Shown here: positions 35,018 through 47,932 of the stretch, piece by piece
How positions within the stretch are numbered: the first letter of the stretch is position 1
How the letters are laid out: every line of letters starts with the position of its first letter
Source: Spongilla lacustris
Lineage: Eukaryota > Porifera > Demospongiae > Spongillida > Spongillidae
Assembly (NCBI GenBank): GCA_949361645.1
Contig: OX442430.1
Location: 1,287,856-1,351,855, forward strand
Direction: 5' to 3'
Length of the DNA stretch: 64,000 nucleotides
The notes under the pieces: generated by a model
What the model was told of the DNA's origin: nothing
What the model saw: the letters and a program-made list of their open reading frames with translations, nothing else
Database searches by the model: none
Position numbers and translations under genes: made by a program

Positions 35018-35843
35018 GGGGGGGGGGGGGGGGGGGGGGGGGGGTCACGACCTTAATTGCGTTGAGAAGGCTTTATTGCAGCTGAGAAAGAGAACAGATT
35101 CAATCCTGGCTGGATACATCCTCCATCTTCACAATGAGTCTCAACTGGGAGAAAACTCGCTCGCACGTGGAATCCACACGATAACGCATAATCATGGCAA
35201 GTCGCGTCCCCAGACCCACATTCGGCAGCAGCGGATGGATTACATCGCATATTACGAATACATGTCAGGCTGGGGACGAGACTATGTCATGGCGAGGGGG
35301 ACAACGTAAATATTAAAATGGTTCCATAGCCACGTGTTGGTGACAGCCGGGTTTGCTGCAAACTTCACCGCGCTATTAGGTGGCTTATTCTTGGAAACAC
35401 GACATTTGCCACGCAGGGAAAAAATCCACTGCACGTGACGCTAGTGACGTGAATAGGCTTAATGGACCGTCAAAATTTCTGACGGCCACGGACGGCCAAC
35501 AAATAAATTTGACGGCCAATTATTTTTCACGGTTTAATCACGTGATCGGTAAGCCTCCCGGTCACGGTCACGGTCGGCCGTCAAAAACCGTCAAATGAAT
35601 ACGGTCACGGACGGTCCGTGCTGGCCGCGGCATCACTGCTTACAATTTATACGTTTTTACTTACATGTAGTGAAACGGTGTGTGTATGTACGGCAATTAA
35701 TGAGTAGTCAGGCGTGAGACGTCGCGAGATGGAGCTGGTTAGCCTGGTTTGGGGGTAATGTAATGTCGAGCCATTATCGAGCTTGGGAAGGTTATTCTCG
35801 GAGCGGACGCGGCAGTCCCCATCACCCCTTGGCCATTAGATTT

Positions 35844-36014
35844 TGTTAAATTAGTCCAAAATCTGCGCCATCCGCCTTTAACAAGCCTTTTATCATTCTG
35901 TTGTGAGGCTTCTTCAAGCCTAATATTAGTGTATAGTCAAGCTGAGCGAGAGCATTACGTCTAGGTCAATTGGCATTTTGTGGTTTATAGTTTATACAAG
36001 GCACGATACAAAAG
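35844..36014 (+). repeat. Direct repeat B, copy 1
   Basis: About 170 bases (from TTGTTAAATTAGTCCAAAAT) nearly identical to 36807-36977. A separate 50-base repeat A (AATTAATGAGTAGTCAGGCG) lies at 35695-35745, before this copy with a 100-base spacer. Confidence 0.85.
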
Positions 36015-36113
36015 ACTTACACATACCCCCAATGAATATGTTTAACATACGCTACCCTTGTCCGTTATGAGAATCCATCAGATCTTTTTGGGTTTCGTCA
36101 CTTCCAACGCGAC

Positions 36114-36145
36114 CGGTTTCGGAGCTTCGATAGCTCCTTCTTCAG
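36114..36145 (-). ncRNA. Hammerhead-like motif (weak)
   Basis: The minus strand reads CTGAAGA, then a GGAGC/GCTCC stem with loop, then GAAAC: the CUGANGA...GAAA core of hammerhead ribozymes. One extra A sits before stem II, and stems I and III were not established. Such motifs occur in Penelope-like elements and other retroelements. Confidence 0.2.
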
Positions 36146-36464
36146 GCGAGACAGGTGATGAAACACGTTGTCACAACTTGGAGCACGTGATATGACAATT
36201 GTCTATTTATCCGTCGTCAGTCTTATGTCTTGGTCGAATTTTAAATGTCTCCATGGCTGAAATGTCTGCTTAATATGACAAGTCCGTGGTTCAACTCTGA
36301 GCTCTTGGAAGATAGGCCCAACCTGCAGTGGGCAAGATCTAGGAAACTGGGTGTTATGGTTTTTATTTTCTTGTATCATAAATGGTATGTAGCTGTCTAG
36401 ACCAGAAAGGGCTATTTTTAGATGTCAGTCTAACATGGTCTGTCTTCCAGTGGGACATTTAGGT

Positions 36465-36694
36465 TGTGGCATCAGTGTTTGACTTGTATCTGAATGTGAT
36501 TGCCTTGTCTCTGGCATGTAAAACATTTTATACCATGTACCACAACATAATGACTTAACATGTATAGCCATTTGTATATGTACCTAGCTTGTGGCATTAC
36601 TATCTGACTCTGAATTGATTGTGTTTGCCTTGTCTCTGGCATGTATAGCGCTTTAAACCATGTACCACAAGATAATGATTTTATATGTATAGCC
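36465..36694. repeat. Diverged tandem duplication, about 125-bp unit
   Basis: TTGCCTTGTCTCTGGCATGT and CCATGTACCACAA(C/G)ATAATGA each occur twice at a spacing of about 125 bases. Confidence 0.6.
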
Positions 36695-36806
36695 AATGGT
36701 TTAGTTTGCTAAGTGACTCAGCATTTTACGGTGGCGTGGCGGATGGGGTCCCGCGCAGTGTTTCCACTCGGGGACCACCAGAATGGATAGGAGAGAGAAT
36801 ATCTTT

Positions 36807-36977
36807 GTTAAATTAGTCCAAAATCTGCGCCATCCGCCTTTAACAAGCCTTTTATCATTCTGTTGTGAGGCTTCTTCAAGCCTAATATAAGTGTATAGTC
36901 AAGCTGAGCGAGAGCATTACGTCTAGGTCAATTGGCATTTTGTGGTTTATAGTTTATACAAGGCACGATACAAATAA
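36807..36977 (+). repeat. Direct repeat B, copy 2
   Basis: Second copy of 35844-36014. Here repeat A (36984-37034) follows directly, whereas at copy 1 repeat A precedes. Confidence 0.85.
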
Positions 36978-37032
36978 TAGGCTTAATTAATGAGTAGTCA
37001 GGCGTGAGACGTCGCGAGATGGAGCTGGTTAG

Positions 37033-37966
<934 letters not shown>

Positions 37967-38190
37967 CATGACCACCTCCCTCTGGTCATGACCACCTCCC
38001 TCTGGTCATGACCACCTCCCTCTGTTCATGGCCACCTCCCTCTGGTCATGGCCACCTCCCTCTGATCATGACCACCTCCCTCTGGTCATGACCACCTCCC
38101 TCTGGTCATGACCACCTCTCTTAGGTCATGACCATCTATCTCCCTTTGGTCATGACCACCTTGGCTCTGGTCATGGCCACCTCCCTCTAG
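37967..38190. repeat. 20-bp minisatellite
   Basis: About eleven units of GGTCATGACCACCTCCCTCT, the last few diverged. GGTCATGACC inside the unit is a palindrome. Confidence 0.95.
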
Positions 38191-39348
38191 GCTTAGGGAC
38201 TATCTGATCCAGCGGGTCGCGGCACGGCAGCCTAAAGGCATTTCTTCACTAGCAACCGCAATCTGGATCGATCCGGATTGGGGGTTCATTCATCTAATTA
38301 CGTGCGCGTGTAGATGTTTCATTCATCGACGTGACCGTCCAAAAATGTAGGAACTTGAACAAAATTTTCAAAATAGATACAATAATAAAACTTATAATGT
38401 CACGTTAATGAGGGTAATAAATGCTGCACAGCGATATTTTACTCATAAATTTAGGCATTCAGAAAACGGAGTTATAAAGCGTCAAAGACAATTTTATGCG
38501 TGACCGATAATGTACTGAAATTAAATAAAATGTGACGGTTACGCTTAGTTTAGACTGATGTATCTACAGAAGAATTATATATGATCACTTGAAACTTTTT
38601 ATACATCTCTGGTACATACTTATATCATATATTATGTACCTACATCAGTGTACCCCATTTTCGTTTTTTTGTTCGTTTCCACTCACGCATGAAAACTGAC
38701 ATGAAAATCAAGAAATATACGCTTTTAGTATCAGACGAATCATTGAACTTACATTACGCTAGTTATTCAGTTTGCAGCATTAATAATATATAATATATAG
38801 CGACCGTAATAGCGACGAGATGGAGGTTCCAAAACCCACTTATGCGCATTAATAGCTTAGCCAGAATTCGCCGCTAAACGAATTACAACAATATAAACGT
38901 GGTACGAATCACTGAAAATCGTTCGGAACCTAAACAATATCATGCAAAGCGTCGACGAACTTAAAAAAAAACGAAAGCGGACTGAAAATATGGTAATTGT
39001 AAATTGCATTCATACAAAGGTCACCAGTACTAGTGACCAAATCCACTAATATCGCCCAAAGTCATATTAGCGTTGTAGTGTGTTCTTCTTCTTCTTCTGT
39101 TTCAAGCAGTCACTTTTGCAATTTTATATTTTCCTGACATCTTAACTGAAATTATATCACCATCATGCATAACATTTTGGCCATCAATAAACTATGTGTG
39201 ATGGTGTGTGGGCTAGAAAGAGCTTTTGATTTTGTATTTGCTTGATCTCTAGTTGTATCCGGAAACTCATTATACATTGTACAAATCCATCTCTCCTCTT
39301 AAAGATTTTTTCTCAAGTTTCCTTCTAAAACTTGCATCTTACCTTTTG

Positions 39349-39350
<2 letters not shown>
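38191..39350. other. No gene seen
   Basis: A/T-rich unique-looking sequence; no supported feature. Confidence 0.35.

Positions 39351-39382
<32 letters not shown>
39351..39382. repeat. (ATT)n at the 3' end of the non-LTR fragment
   Basis: About ten ATT units. On the coding (minus) strand this is (AAT)n directly downstream of the retroelement. Confidence 0.9.
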
Positions 39383-39463
39383 TAATTTTTCAGATTACAA
39401 GCAAAACATCCACAAATGAAACTATTAGCACAATGTAAAGCTTATTTAACACCTGCAATAAGT

Positions 39464-40446
39464 CTATCCATGGACCATCTCCCTTCCCATGATGGCCCTT
39501 GCCACTGATCTTACCAGTGAGAGGTTGAGGCGGCCATAAATTTCTGCAACCATTTTTGGTTTGGGACTTGACTGGCCAACAGCAAGTAGGGATGCTAGGC
39601 GGGAAAATACATACTGTGCTTCCTTCCCCCAGTTTCCATATGTTTCGACTGCCAGGGGGATACATGACCACCCCAACTCCTGGCACTTTGTATCATTTGC
39701 AGCATGCTTCCTGTTTTCAGCCACATGGGCTGCTGCCCCTGCAGATGCACTAGCTTCATTCAGAGTAGCAGGGGTTAGAGGTGAGGCAACTGTGACATCA
39801 AACGCTGCAGGCTTTCCTCTGTCCCAACTTCGAACAAGAACATCTGCAGGACGGGAGTTGAAATGTTCCCTACTTAAGCCATATCCCACTTCAACCTTCA
39901 CAGAAAGGTGAGCACGGCGACAAATGTCAGCAAAGATGTCACGCAAATTGTTGTGCCGTGAAACTACATCCCCACCATGTCTGCAAGAGGCTGCATGGTG
40001 ACCTAGTGGGTCTAGGGCAATGCCAGGGCAAAAAGGGCAAGAGGAACCTCCTGAAGTATCAAGACCCAGCCACCATCTAAGAGCCACCTGACACTCAGCG
40101 TTGTCAAGGTGCAGGTCCAAGCCAGTGGAGGGGACAACAGAGATCCAGGAACCTGCATGAGGGGCAGAGATGGAAAGGATTCGAGCCTTGTTCACTGGAG
40201 ACGAGGAGGATAGCAAGGACTGGAATGTATGAATATCCAACCTCTTAGACAAAGCTTTCTGCAGAGGGGGAGAAGCTAGAGTGGCCTCAACTGTGATAGA
40301 GTCCTGTGTGGAGACCTGGGTGTTATAGCGAGTAACAGCCTGTAGCATGTGGATGTCGTCTGGGCTACACAGTCCTGAAGAGGCAAGGGATGAGATGAAA
40401 GCAGCAGGGGAGTGATGAGCAAGGGAACGAAAGCCTAGTCCACCAA
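39464..40446 (-). pseudogene. C-terminus of a non-LTR retrotransposon with restriction-like endonuclease (R4/Dong-like)
   Basis: The open frame covers about 325 codons from GGLGFRSLAHHS (end of a reverse transcriptase) to a stop at 39464. Counting from the internal Met at 40348: CCHC knuckle CPFCPGIALDPLGHHAASC at residues 104-122, the RHN form of the RHD motif at 131-133, then PAD (167-169) and FDVTV (D at 184), giving a PD-X14-D nuclease motif. This order (CCHC, RHD, PDxD) marks the restriction-like endonucleases of R2/R4-type elements, which nick target DNA to prime reverse transcription. The fragment is 5'-truncated at 40447 and bounded by (ATT)n on both sides. The frame is intact, so insertion may be recent. 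Confidence 0.7.
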
Positions 40447-40449
40447 AAC

Positions 40450-40463
40450 ATTATTATTATTAT
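40450..40463. repeat. Short (TTA)n at the 5' edge of the non-LTR fragment
   Basis: ATTATTATTATTATTTTT directly abuts the truncated end of the retroelement. Confidence 0.7.
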
Positions 40464-40724
40464 TTTTATTTACGTGCATGCATGACACTTCTGTTGAATG
40501 TTAGCAATATGTGCTTAGTGTTGTTTACACAACATTTTTGTCCTTTAGCCTGTCTGATAGAAAATGCAATAACTGTGTCTTGCTATGCTTGGCTTTTATA
40601 AGAAAGCCACGCCATACTACCATTGATTTTACTTTATACAAATCCAATTTGGACATTTAATGCTCTTCGGAGATTAAAGTCAGGCTGAGTGAAAGTGTGC
40701 TCTGCAAACATGTTTATGCACTGA

Positions 40725-40930
40725 AGCTGAGCTGCATTGGGCAGATAATTCAGGAGAAAGTTTGGATAAATTTCCTTCATTGAGGTATTCATTCACTGCC
40801 TTCCAATCATATCCTTGAGGCATTACTTCTCTGGCTCACTACAACTACTATTTTGCACACTTTGAAGTACTGTGTCAAAAGGATCTAAAGGCATATCAAA
40901 CATATCAGATGATTCAGATCTTGTCTCTAA
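40725..40930 (-). other. Coding-like fragments, unrecognised
   Basis: Two adjoining minus-strand frames look protein-like: SSDMFDMPLDPFDTVLQSVQ (about 40915-40840) and, after a stop and frame change, MPQGYDWKAVNEYLNEGNLS (about 40825-40760). They may be decayed exons of one gene. No family recognised. Confidence 0.25.
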
Positions 40931-41214
40931 TACACTTCAGCTTTTTAAAATTTTGCAAACAAGTACTGATATGCAATATGCTACCAAGGTTTTTCAGATG
41001 TTGGTTGTACAGCTGCTGCTGCATCCATGGGTCAGTCACTAATTTTCCCATCAAGCCTATAATGCAAATATAAAAGTGTGAAGGCCCCCTATTCTTTGGT
41101 ATGAACGTAGTTCGCCAATAGACACACCAAATCAAGTGTGACCGCCACACCCAAGCGCCAGTGATTTCACCCAAAAGGCAGAAGGGAAAATAAATTTTAA
41201 AAAATAAAGGATGA

Positions 41215-41270
41215 TATATATGCCGGGATTCGAATCCGTGACGATCTGCACTACAGCCCTGCTATCACGA
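41215..41270 (-). repeat. tRNA-derived SINE-like B box
   Basis: The minus strand carries GGATTCGAATCCCGGC, a good Pol III B box/T-arm, and 28 bases upstream TAGCAGGGCTG, a weak A box. Stems do not make a full tRNA. Confidence 0.3.
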
Positions 41271-42147
41271 CCGGTGTCGTAGTGCATAATGTCCCCCCTA
41301 AAATTTGTCCCCCCGGACGTTTTGCACTAGTGTACAATGTCCCCCCGTCCTCTATGACAAGGCTGGGAAACTTTTACGGCAGTACACGGGATCGCGTTGA
41401 CCCATTACTCAGTAGCTCCTAACCGTCGCCAAAGCTGCATGTCGTTCCGCCGCTTGAAATGCTCATTGTAAGTTTGTAACCAATACTGACACACATACAC
41501 GAACATTTAGAATTTTAGTATTAAATTCCTTAACGAATATACACAGCTCTTATCCTTTCCGTGTCGTCAAAGCACTCATTGAAACCAATATTCACACACA
41601 TGTATACACGAACACATTCATTATTTAAAAAGATAGAAAGATAGAAGGATGAGTTATCTAGAGGGGAAAGTACACCGTGGAGGGGATGCAGCGTTTTGGA
41701 GTCGAAAATCGTGGCCAGAAAACTATATTCGATTTGAACAACACTTAATAAATACGATGCGTGTTTTAAAACTTAAAAACTAGTCTGGTCTATTGCTCAC
41801 GCATTCGGCAGTCGTTCTGAATGCATAGTTAGCCACAATGAAGCACAACGAAGCTACCAGATCGTTTTTACCAAATGGTGTCAATAAATTGCAAACAGAA
41901 AAATTTTCTTCTGACTTCTACTGTAGGATTTTACGGTCTAAAATCAAGGATTTCGCAGTGCCTACTGTTGGACGTTTATAACTGCCTTTGTTATCCTATA
42001 GGTAGGACATTGCGCCCTAGTGTGGAGTGTCCGGGGGGGGGGGGGGGGGGGGGGGGACATTTTACCCTAGTGGGGGACAGTTTGCCCTAGTGCAGAATGT
42101 CCGGGGGGACATTCTGCACGGGGGGACAATCCGCCCTCCCACACCGG
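41271..42147. mobile_element. 877-bp MITE with CCGGTGT ends, TGTCCCCCC modules and G24
   Basis: The left end is CCGGTGTCGTAGTGCATAAT, then TGTCCCCCC modules; the right end reversed is CCGGTGTGGGAGGGCGGATT, then the same modules. Palindromic GTCCCCCCGGAC and TGTCCGGGGGGACA modules lie near both ends. G24 is at 42033-42056. No target duplication was found; no coding. Confidence 0.6.
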
Positions 42148-42426
42148 CATAAATGATTTAAATGTAACTAAATTGCGCTTTATCCAACAATGTCATCAAT
42201 TATTAATACATTTACAAACTAGAACTGAGTGAAGGTCACACCAAATAACGGGTTGAATTCACACGAACTCACTCGATGGTACATGGTATGATATCACACC
42301 AAAGATAAAATTTACTGTGAAGGTCACATCAAATAACGGAGTGAATCCACAGTTTCACACGAGTTCACTCGATGGTGCGATATCACACCAAAGATCAAAC
42401 TTAGTGCGACGGTCACCCTTTTAAAA
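42148..42426. other. Short direct repeats, no gene
   Basis: GTGAAGGTCACACCAAATAACG and a close variant recur at 42230 and 42318, each followed by CACACGA(A/G)(T/C)TCACTCGATGG. Confidence 0.4.
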
Positions 42427-43221
42427 ATGTACCACGCGGGTGATTATGCAGGTTGCTCGTTTGTGTCTCCACAGCAAAGTGGTACCCCGGTCCTTTGCTG
42501 CAAAAATGATCGTGTGCATTCTGTGGAACAATACAGTGGTTCAGAGCTCTTCATAAGAGCACAGCATCAAGATGCTACCATTCAGAAAGATTTGAATGGT
42601 CATGTGACAGTTTGTGTTCCAGGTAGGGGCTTTTGGCTTTACTTTCCAGGAACACAAACTACATCTCTTCCCATGCAGTCCAATCCACTGTGGACACATT
42701 CATAGAGATATCATACAGCTTCTCATGTCTGACATCTCATATAACTAGAGATAAGGGAATCATTGTCATATTTACACTAGGGAGAGAAGGGTGAGCTCAC
42801 GAATGATAGTGAACCATGACAAAGCTATACTTTTTTTTTTTACTTCAGCGAACTTCTAGGAAGGGTTGAAAAAATGTTAGGGTTTGCGTATCCACAGGGA
42901 GAGACAGAAAAAGTGATGAAGAAAATGTACAAAAATCACTTGGGCAAAAAAGGAGTAAGTTTGTGTCTTCAAAATTAGTGAGCATAGATGTACATATACC
43001 ACAATTTTTTTTCCTACACAGAGACCTTAGCAGAGAATGAAGTTCCTTTGTCTTCCCATGAAGAAAAAACTGCACTTACTCTATATGTATGTATATCAGT
43101 TAACTTAAGAGGTTGGATGAATATGGTCTCTTTACAGGTAACTCCTATGCTGCATGCTGTAGTAAAGATAATTGCCATGGATTTAGAAGATGAAGTAACA
43201 AAGATAATCTCAAAGCATTGA
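42427..43221 (+). other. Exon-like open frames, unrecognised
   Basis: A 92-codon frame (42427-42705; HAGDYAGCSFVSPQQ) is followed by an exon-like stretch with acceptor near 42846 and a strong donor (GGA|GTAAGT near 42955; GETEKVMKKMYKNHLGKK) and by another after a good acceptor at 43018. The joints I tried give stops, so no gene model is proposed. Confidence 0.2.
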
Positions 43222-43936
43222 CATTGTGTGTTTGATTATGTAGATGTGTACCAACACCTCATCGCTTGCTCCATGTATACATTAAATAATTGTTTGGCCA
43301 TTCATCTTTTACTGCATTTGTTAGCTATGGTACATGGTAGAAGTTTGGTGGTAATAGTGGAAGGCGGGAGGTTGTTGGTATGGGTGAGCATGGTGTGTTC
43401 TCTTGTGTGTATTTCTCCTGTGTTTACATTGTGTGTGCACATGTGTGGTGTGTTTCTATATAGTAGTATGCTTCTCATGTGCATCATGGTGTCTTTCTCT
43501 TGTGCATACATCATGTGTGTGCATGCATGATGTTGGAGTATTGTCTCAAGGATTGGCCACACTTTGCTGAGTAACCAGGACAACCTTAAACGACAATAGC
43601 TATTTATATGCCATGCAGCATTGTATTGTTGACATGACACTTGATGTTCTTGACAATAAGAATATTTCCATATAACAGTTGTTCTTGAAGTAGTGGCTTT
43701 AAATACTGCCAAAGCCTGGCTTTCAATTTTCCTTGGGTTAAACAATCCATTGGTTTTCCCAGTGTTGTACTGCTTTCAGTGTTAATTCTATTCATTTTGG
43801 TTTCGGCACAAGGTGTTTTAGGGATAATCTGGTCCCCAGTCCTAGTATTGAATAGAGACTAGGGGTATGGGAAACTCACAGTGCACAACAATCTGTTGCC
43901 GTGCAAGAAGCAACTGGTGGTCCCTAAATCTATGCA
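43222..43936. other. No supported gene
   Basis: GTGTG-rich stretch at 43330-43530 without a reliable frame. Confidence 0.3.
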
Positions 43937-44209
43937 ATGAGAGACATTACAGAAGCTCCACCAAGTCTGTTAAGGCATACAGAGGCAGAGCCCAGTATTC
44001 AGTTCAAAGACCTAATCGAGAGGTGCCACATTTGTGTCCAGAAGAGCATACCACATCCTGAACCACTAATACCTACTCCATTGCCAGAATACCCCTGGCA
44101 GAAGGTATTTGCATCTGATATGTTTGTCCTAAATGGTGATTCATACTTGATCATTGTAGACTACTTTTCAAGATATCTGGAAGTCATAAAACTCAATTCT
44201 ACTTCATGA
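43937..44209 (+). pseudogene. Ty3/Gypsy integrase fragment
   Basis: The translation has the second half of an integrase zinc finger (RCHICVQKSIPHPEP), then PEYPWQKVFASDMFVLNGDS and IIVDYFSRYLEVIKL, the start of the catalytic core with its first Asp. It stops at 44209 with no second D or E. The HH half is not in frame upstream. A small isolated relic. Confidence 0.7.
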
Positions 44210-45649
44210 CAACCAAATCTATCTATACATGTATATAGCTATAATGTCCATATCCATATCCATCACCAGCTGTTCCGGTCCATAACCACTCGATTCCGCA
44301 TCCAATAGAATGGACGTAATTATTTAACCTTGTGTAAGGGGAGGGTAGAAGGTGGAAGAGTGGTAGTAGGTAAGGGAAGGGAAGAGGAAAAGGTGTGAGG
44401 CAAGGGGACCCTCCCCTTACGTTTTAAGTATGCCTACACCAACCCCATGAATACAACCATCACCCCCTTGATCTGGTAAAGTGCTACAAAATTACCAACT
44501 AATATAACCTAAGGCATTATGGTGCTGATGTATAAGCGTTTCAAATGAATCAGTAGTGTGTTTTAACATTATTGAAGAACAACCTTTTTAAAAAATGTAT
44601 GTGAATTATTCAAGATCCAATAAGAAAAACCTATACTAGCCAGCTTGTCAATAAGAGGCATGCACCCCAATACTGACGCTGCATTGCCTCGCTGGATAGC
44701 AATAGGAAGTTGCTGCCAAGTGTATTGAGTGGCATTCTGATCTCCAGGGTTAAGTTTGCTCCTGTTGCAAAGTTCTTTAAGGAGAATCAGACGTTTCTAT
44801 TGCCGCAAAAGATATGGTTGTGCTCTAAATAGCCATATTCAGAAAATTTCTTGTTCTCAGCCAACTGGTAGATCTGGTGAGGTATGAAGCAGCAATGTAT
44901 CAGGGGAGGTGGCGTCCCATACTAAACATTCAACTCCACCCACGTGCCTTATTATGGTCATATTTACTTTAAATTTGGACTTAGGAATGTAAAATACATA
45001 CTTCAGCATGATCATGCACAATCATTTATACTTTCATGATGTACACCAGTGACATGTGAGAATACAAGACTAAGGCAGAGTGGAGGGATATAAGTGTAAG
45101 TAGATATTACTAAAAAATGTTATGCAGTCATATACAACTTATATCTACCACTACTCACTACTATGATTAGTCCCAATTCTGCACTATAATATGTCCAAAA
45201 CCCCTTACTGAATATTTGCGTAGTGCAAATTGGATTTTTGTGTTCTTCGATTCTGTGTTGTCTAATTTTTATTGTATTTTAATATTTAAATACATAAAGC
45301 ATATGATTAGTTTTCAATAGCACAAGTTCAGTTCTATACATGCACTCTTTGGAGGATGACTCAATAGCATTCGCTCTTATTGTAAAAACAAATGCTCAAG
45401 TTGGAGAACAGTTCAAAAAGAAGCCTATGTCCTTGATGTACTGTATTTGATACAAGTATTCACTTGTAGCAAATACTGTCCATTTATAAATTCACTTGTA
45501 TCAAATACGGTCCATTTATAAATTGACTTGTATCAAATACGGTCCATTGTAAATTGAATCATTTGCGCAATTAATCACAAAGTGCAACTATGACAATTGT
45601 TAGATGACAAATAGTGTATTAAGGGTGCTTATCAACTAAGCAGGCTGTT
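44210..45649. other. No gene; small inverted and tandem repeats
   Basis: GTAAGGGGAGGGT near 44335 is inverted near 44408, a hairpin of about 90 bases in total. 45440-45545 holds three units of about 40 bases (ACTTGTATCAAATACGGTCC). Otherwise A/T-rich. Confidence 0.45.
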
Positions 45650-46093
45650 TCTCCAGCAATGCAAACTTTACATTTCCAGGCATTACTATCCGGCATCTTT
45701 AAATACTGCTTGTGGAATTAATGTTATCACATGACTCAGTGCACTGAGCCATCCGTTCCTCACCATCATCTGGCATGCGGCAGTGACAGTATACATACAA
45801 ATACTCTGTCTTATGCTTTCCTGGTTGTATGTTTTTTGAAAGGAAATGTGTCATTTGTTCACTTTTCAAACATTCTATGAAATGTGGTCGTAACTTAAAT
45901 TATCCTGTTCATAGTGATGACTTGCTGGGTTTAATCCAAAGGCCAAATCAATAGCAAATGCTATTGCAAATACTCCACAGTCTGATGATCCAATCTGACT
46001 TTGAATTTTAGGAAATCTTGTTGTGATCCGTGAGCTGCTACAGCACAACATCTTTACATCTTTACGTGTGCATACACTGCACTTGTGTGTCAA
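45650..46093 (-). pseudogene. Ulp1-type cysteine protease and PHD-finger fragment
   Basis: The minus strand reads RFPKIQSQIGSSDCGVFAIA followed by FAIDLAFGLNPASHHYEQDN, with the Gln and catalytic Cys of the C48 (Ulp1/SUMO protease) fold. A shifted frame goes on with IECLKSEQMTHFLSK, then a PHD-like finger: YCHCRMPDDGEERMAQCTE, later AWKCKVC. The protease His and Asp are not present upstream. Two frameshifts and a stop show decay. Such a pair is often seen at the C-terminus of integrase-type DNA transposon proteins, so I read it as a transposon scrap. Confidence 0.6.
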
Positions 46094-46479
46094 TGCATGG
46101 ACCTAAAGTAATACCTGGGCAGAATGGGCACACCATTTATCGTAGGACCTCATACCTACATCCTAGAGCTATGCACTTATAATAGAAAGTATTGGAGGGT
46201 ACCCGAGAACAAAGGTCTTATAGGTTTATAATTCACTAATAAGAGCACCCCCCCTCCGCCCCCCACAGCCATGATATTATATTGCTTCTAGGTTGCAGAA
46301 GTTCACAATTCAAATTGTGCCACGTAATATTTGTGAATGGACCGTGGATAGTACGATTGACTGTTTGCGTAACAATTTATGAATTGTTGCATACGTGGAT
46401 TCACATAACGCGCAGCGCAATTTATAAGTTGCATGTGCAAATTCATAATTTGCGCCTAGCAAATGTATTAGTAATACAG

Positions 46480-46552
46480 ACCTGGCAGGCCGACCTGACA
46501 GGCCGTCGCTGTCAGGCCGGACCCCGGCCTGACTTTCGGCCAACCCTGACCA
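46480..46552. repeat. Lone terminus of the 10-kb hAT family
   Basis: Reversed, it reads CAGGGTTGGCCGAAAGTCAG then GCCGGGGTCCGGCCTG, matching the left end at 2210-2246. No matching opposite end nearby. Confidence 0.7.
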
Positions 46553-47213
46553 GGGCGTGTAAAGTAGCCATGCCCCAGAAAGCCCATAGCTTCAAGCATG
46601 AGCATGCACGATGATCGCATTACAGGTGGTGCGTACATGGTGATGGTACTATATGTTAATGATACTAAGATGTAAGAAAGATATCTGCGAGCCAGGGTTA
46701 TCTCACCGCACCAGCCATTGAGTGTATACAGTATATACCCTCGATGCTATCGTCCTCGATCACTTTCGCACTATACAGGACCCTCGCTACTATAGCCCCT
46801 CTGCTATTATATCCCTCGCTACTATCGCTTCACATATTATTTAGATACCATGCACATTTATTTACCACATGCAACTGAATACACTCCGTGCTAGTAATTT
46901 AACAGCTAGGGCAAGGGCCGACAATGGAAGCGTCTTCTAGGTAGTCAACTAACGGCTGAAGGTATAAATCACAACCTTAGTAGGGTACAGCGATATCACG
47001 TGCTTTCACTCATGCAATACAGCTCAAGCAAGAATATATATGCCCAACAACATCCTGTGATGCAGACGTTAGGCCAGTACCAGTTCTATACATGTATATA
47101 CAATCAAGATCTTGTGACAGCTGCTACAGTAAATTACTCAGACGATGTCAGTACATCGTCTGAAAATGGAACATCGTGACAGTTAGCCAAAGTACCTGTT
47201 CTCTAATGCATGC
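46553..47213. other. No gene seen
   Basis: Includes a perfect CAGACGATGT/ACATCGTCTG palindrome near 47138-47162. The stretch 46735-46830 repeats CTATCG and CTCGCTACTAT phrases. Confidence 0.4.
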
Positions 47214-47527
47214 GCTTGTCCAAACGATTTCTGGAAAAATTAGCGTCATTGTGACGTTAGGGGGGGGGGGGGGGGGGGGGCTATGACGCTAAGAAAAATT
47301 TTATAGTCCGCACGTATTGTTTTTATAATACGGAACATCTAGCTAGTTGCAGCGTTAATTGACTCCAGTTGTGGCAACAGTTATGTCTATTCAGACTACA
47401 CTGCACATTGAGTAATGTTCCATACAAAAACTCAATCACGTTAAGGGGGGGGGGGGGGGGGGGGGGGGGGGGTTCATATGTTAACGTCACAATGACGCTA
47501 TTTTTTCCAAAAATCGTTTGGACAAGC
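47214..47527. mobile_element. 314-bp foldback MITE with two poly(G) tracts
   Basis: Arms start GCTTGTCCAAACGATTT and run through GCGTCATTGTGACGTTA. Directly inside the left arm is G21 (47260-47280), and near the right arm G28 (47445-47472). Both poly(G) tracts are on the plus strand, so they are not simply the inverted copies of one another. No target duplication was clear. Confidence 0.8.
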
Positions 47528-47932
47528 CCCCTTAGTGGTTATGAGAGATGATAAATGTACAGGTATCACTTCTCTTTATTGTATAAACAACTTGAAATGA
47601 GCAGAATCTGGGACTTCAATATTTAATGATTTCATATCACTCGCTATCATATCTGTGTACACTTGCAAATTATAGATTACTTCCCACACTTATGTCAATA
47701 GATCTCGCTACTACCGCGCTTGTCCGGATTCCGCGATAGCATCGAGAGTATACTATACATGCATGTATATACGTGCATGTGTGTGAAGGCCGCCACAACA
47801 CTTATGAGTGATGGGGAGATAGGGGAGACTGTTTGTTGAAATTGTAGTACTCCACTTAATATTCACCTCAAAACTGATTAAAATGCTATAGAAAAGTCAC
47901 TACGTGTAACATTAAATGAGGTGATGCCTATA

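Noticed and set aside
37967..38190. CRISPR-like look of regularly repeated 20-bp units
   Set aside because: Units are contiguous with no unique spacers, and the genome is eukaryotic.
41215..41275. Possible tRNA gene
   Set aside because: Only the T-arm/B box is convincing; anticodon and acceptor stems do not form, so a SINE-like remnant is the most that can be said.
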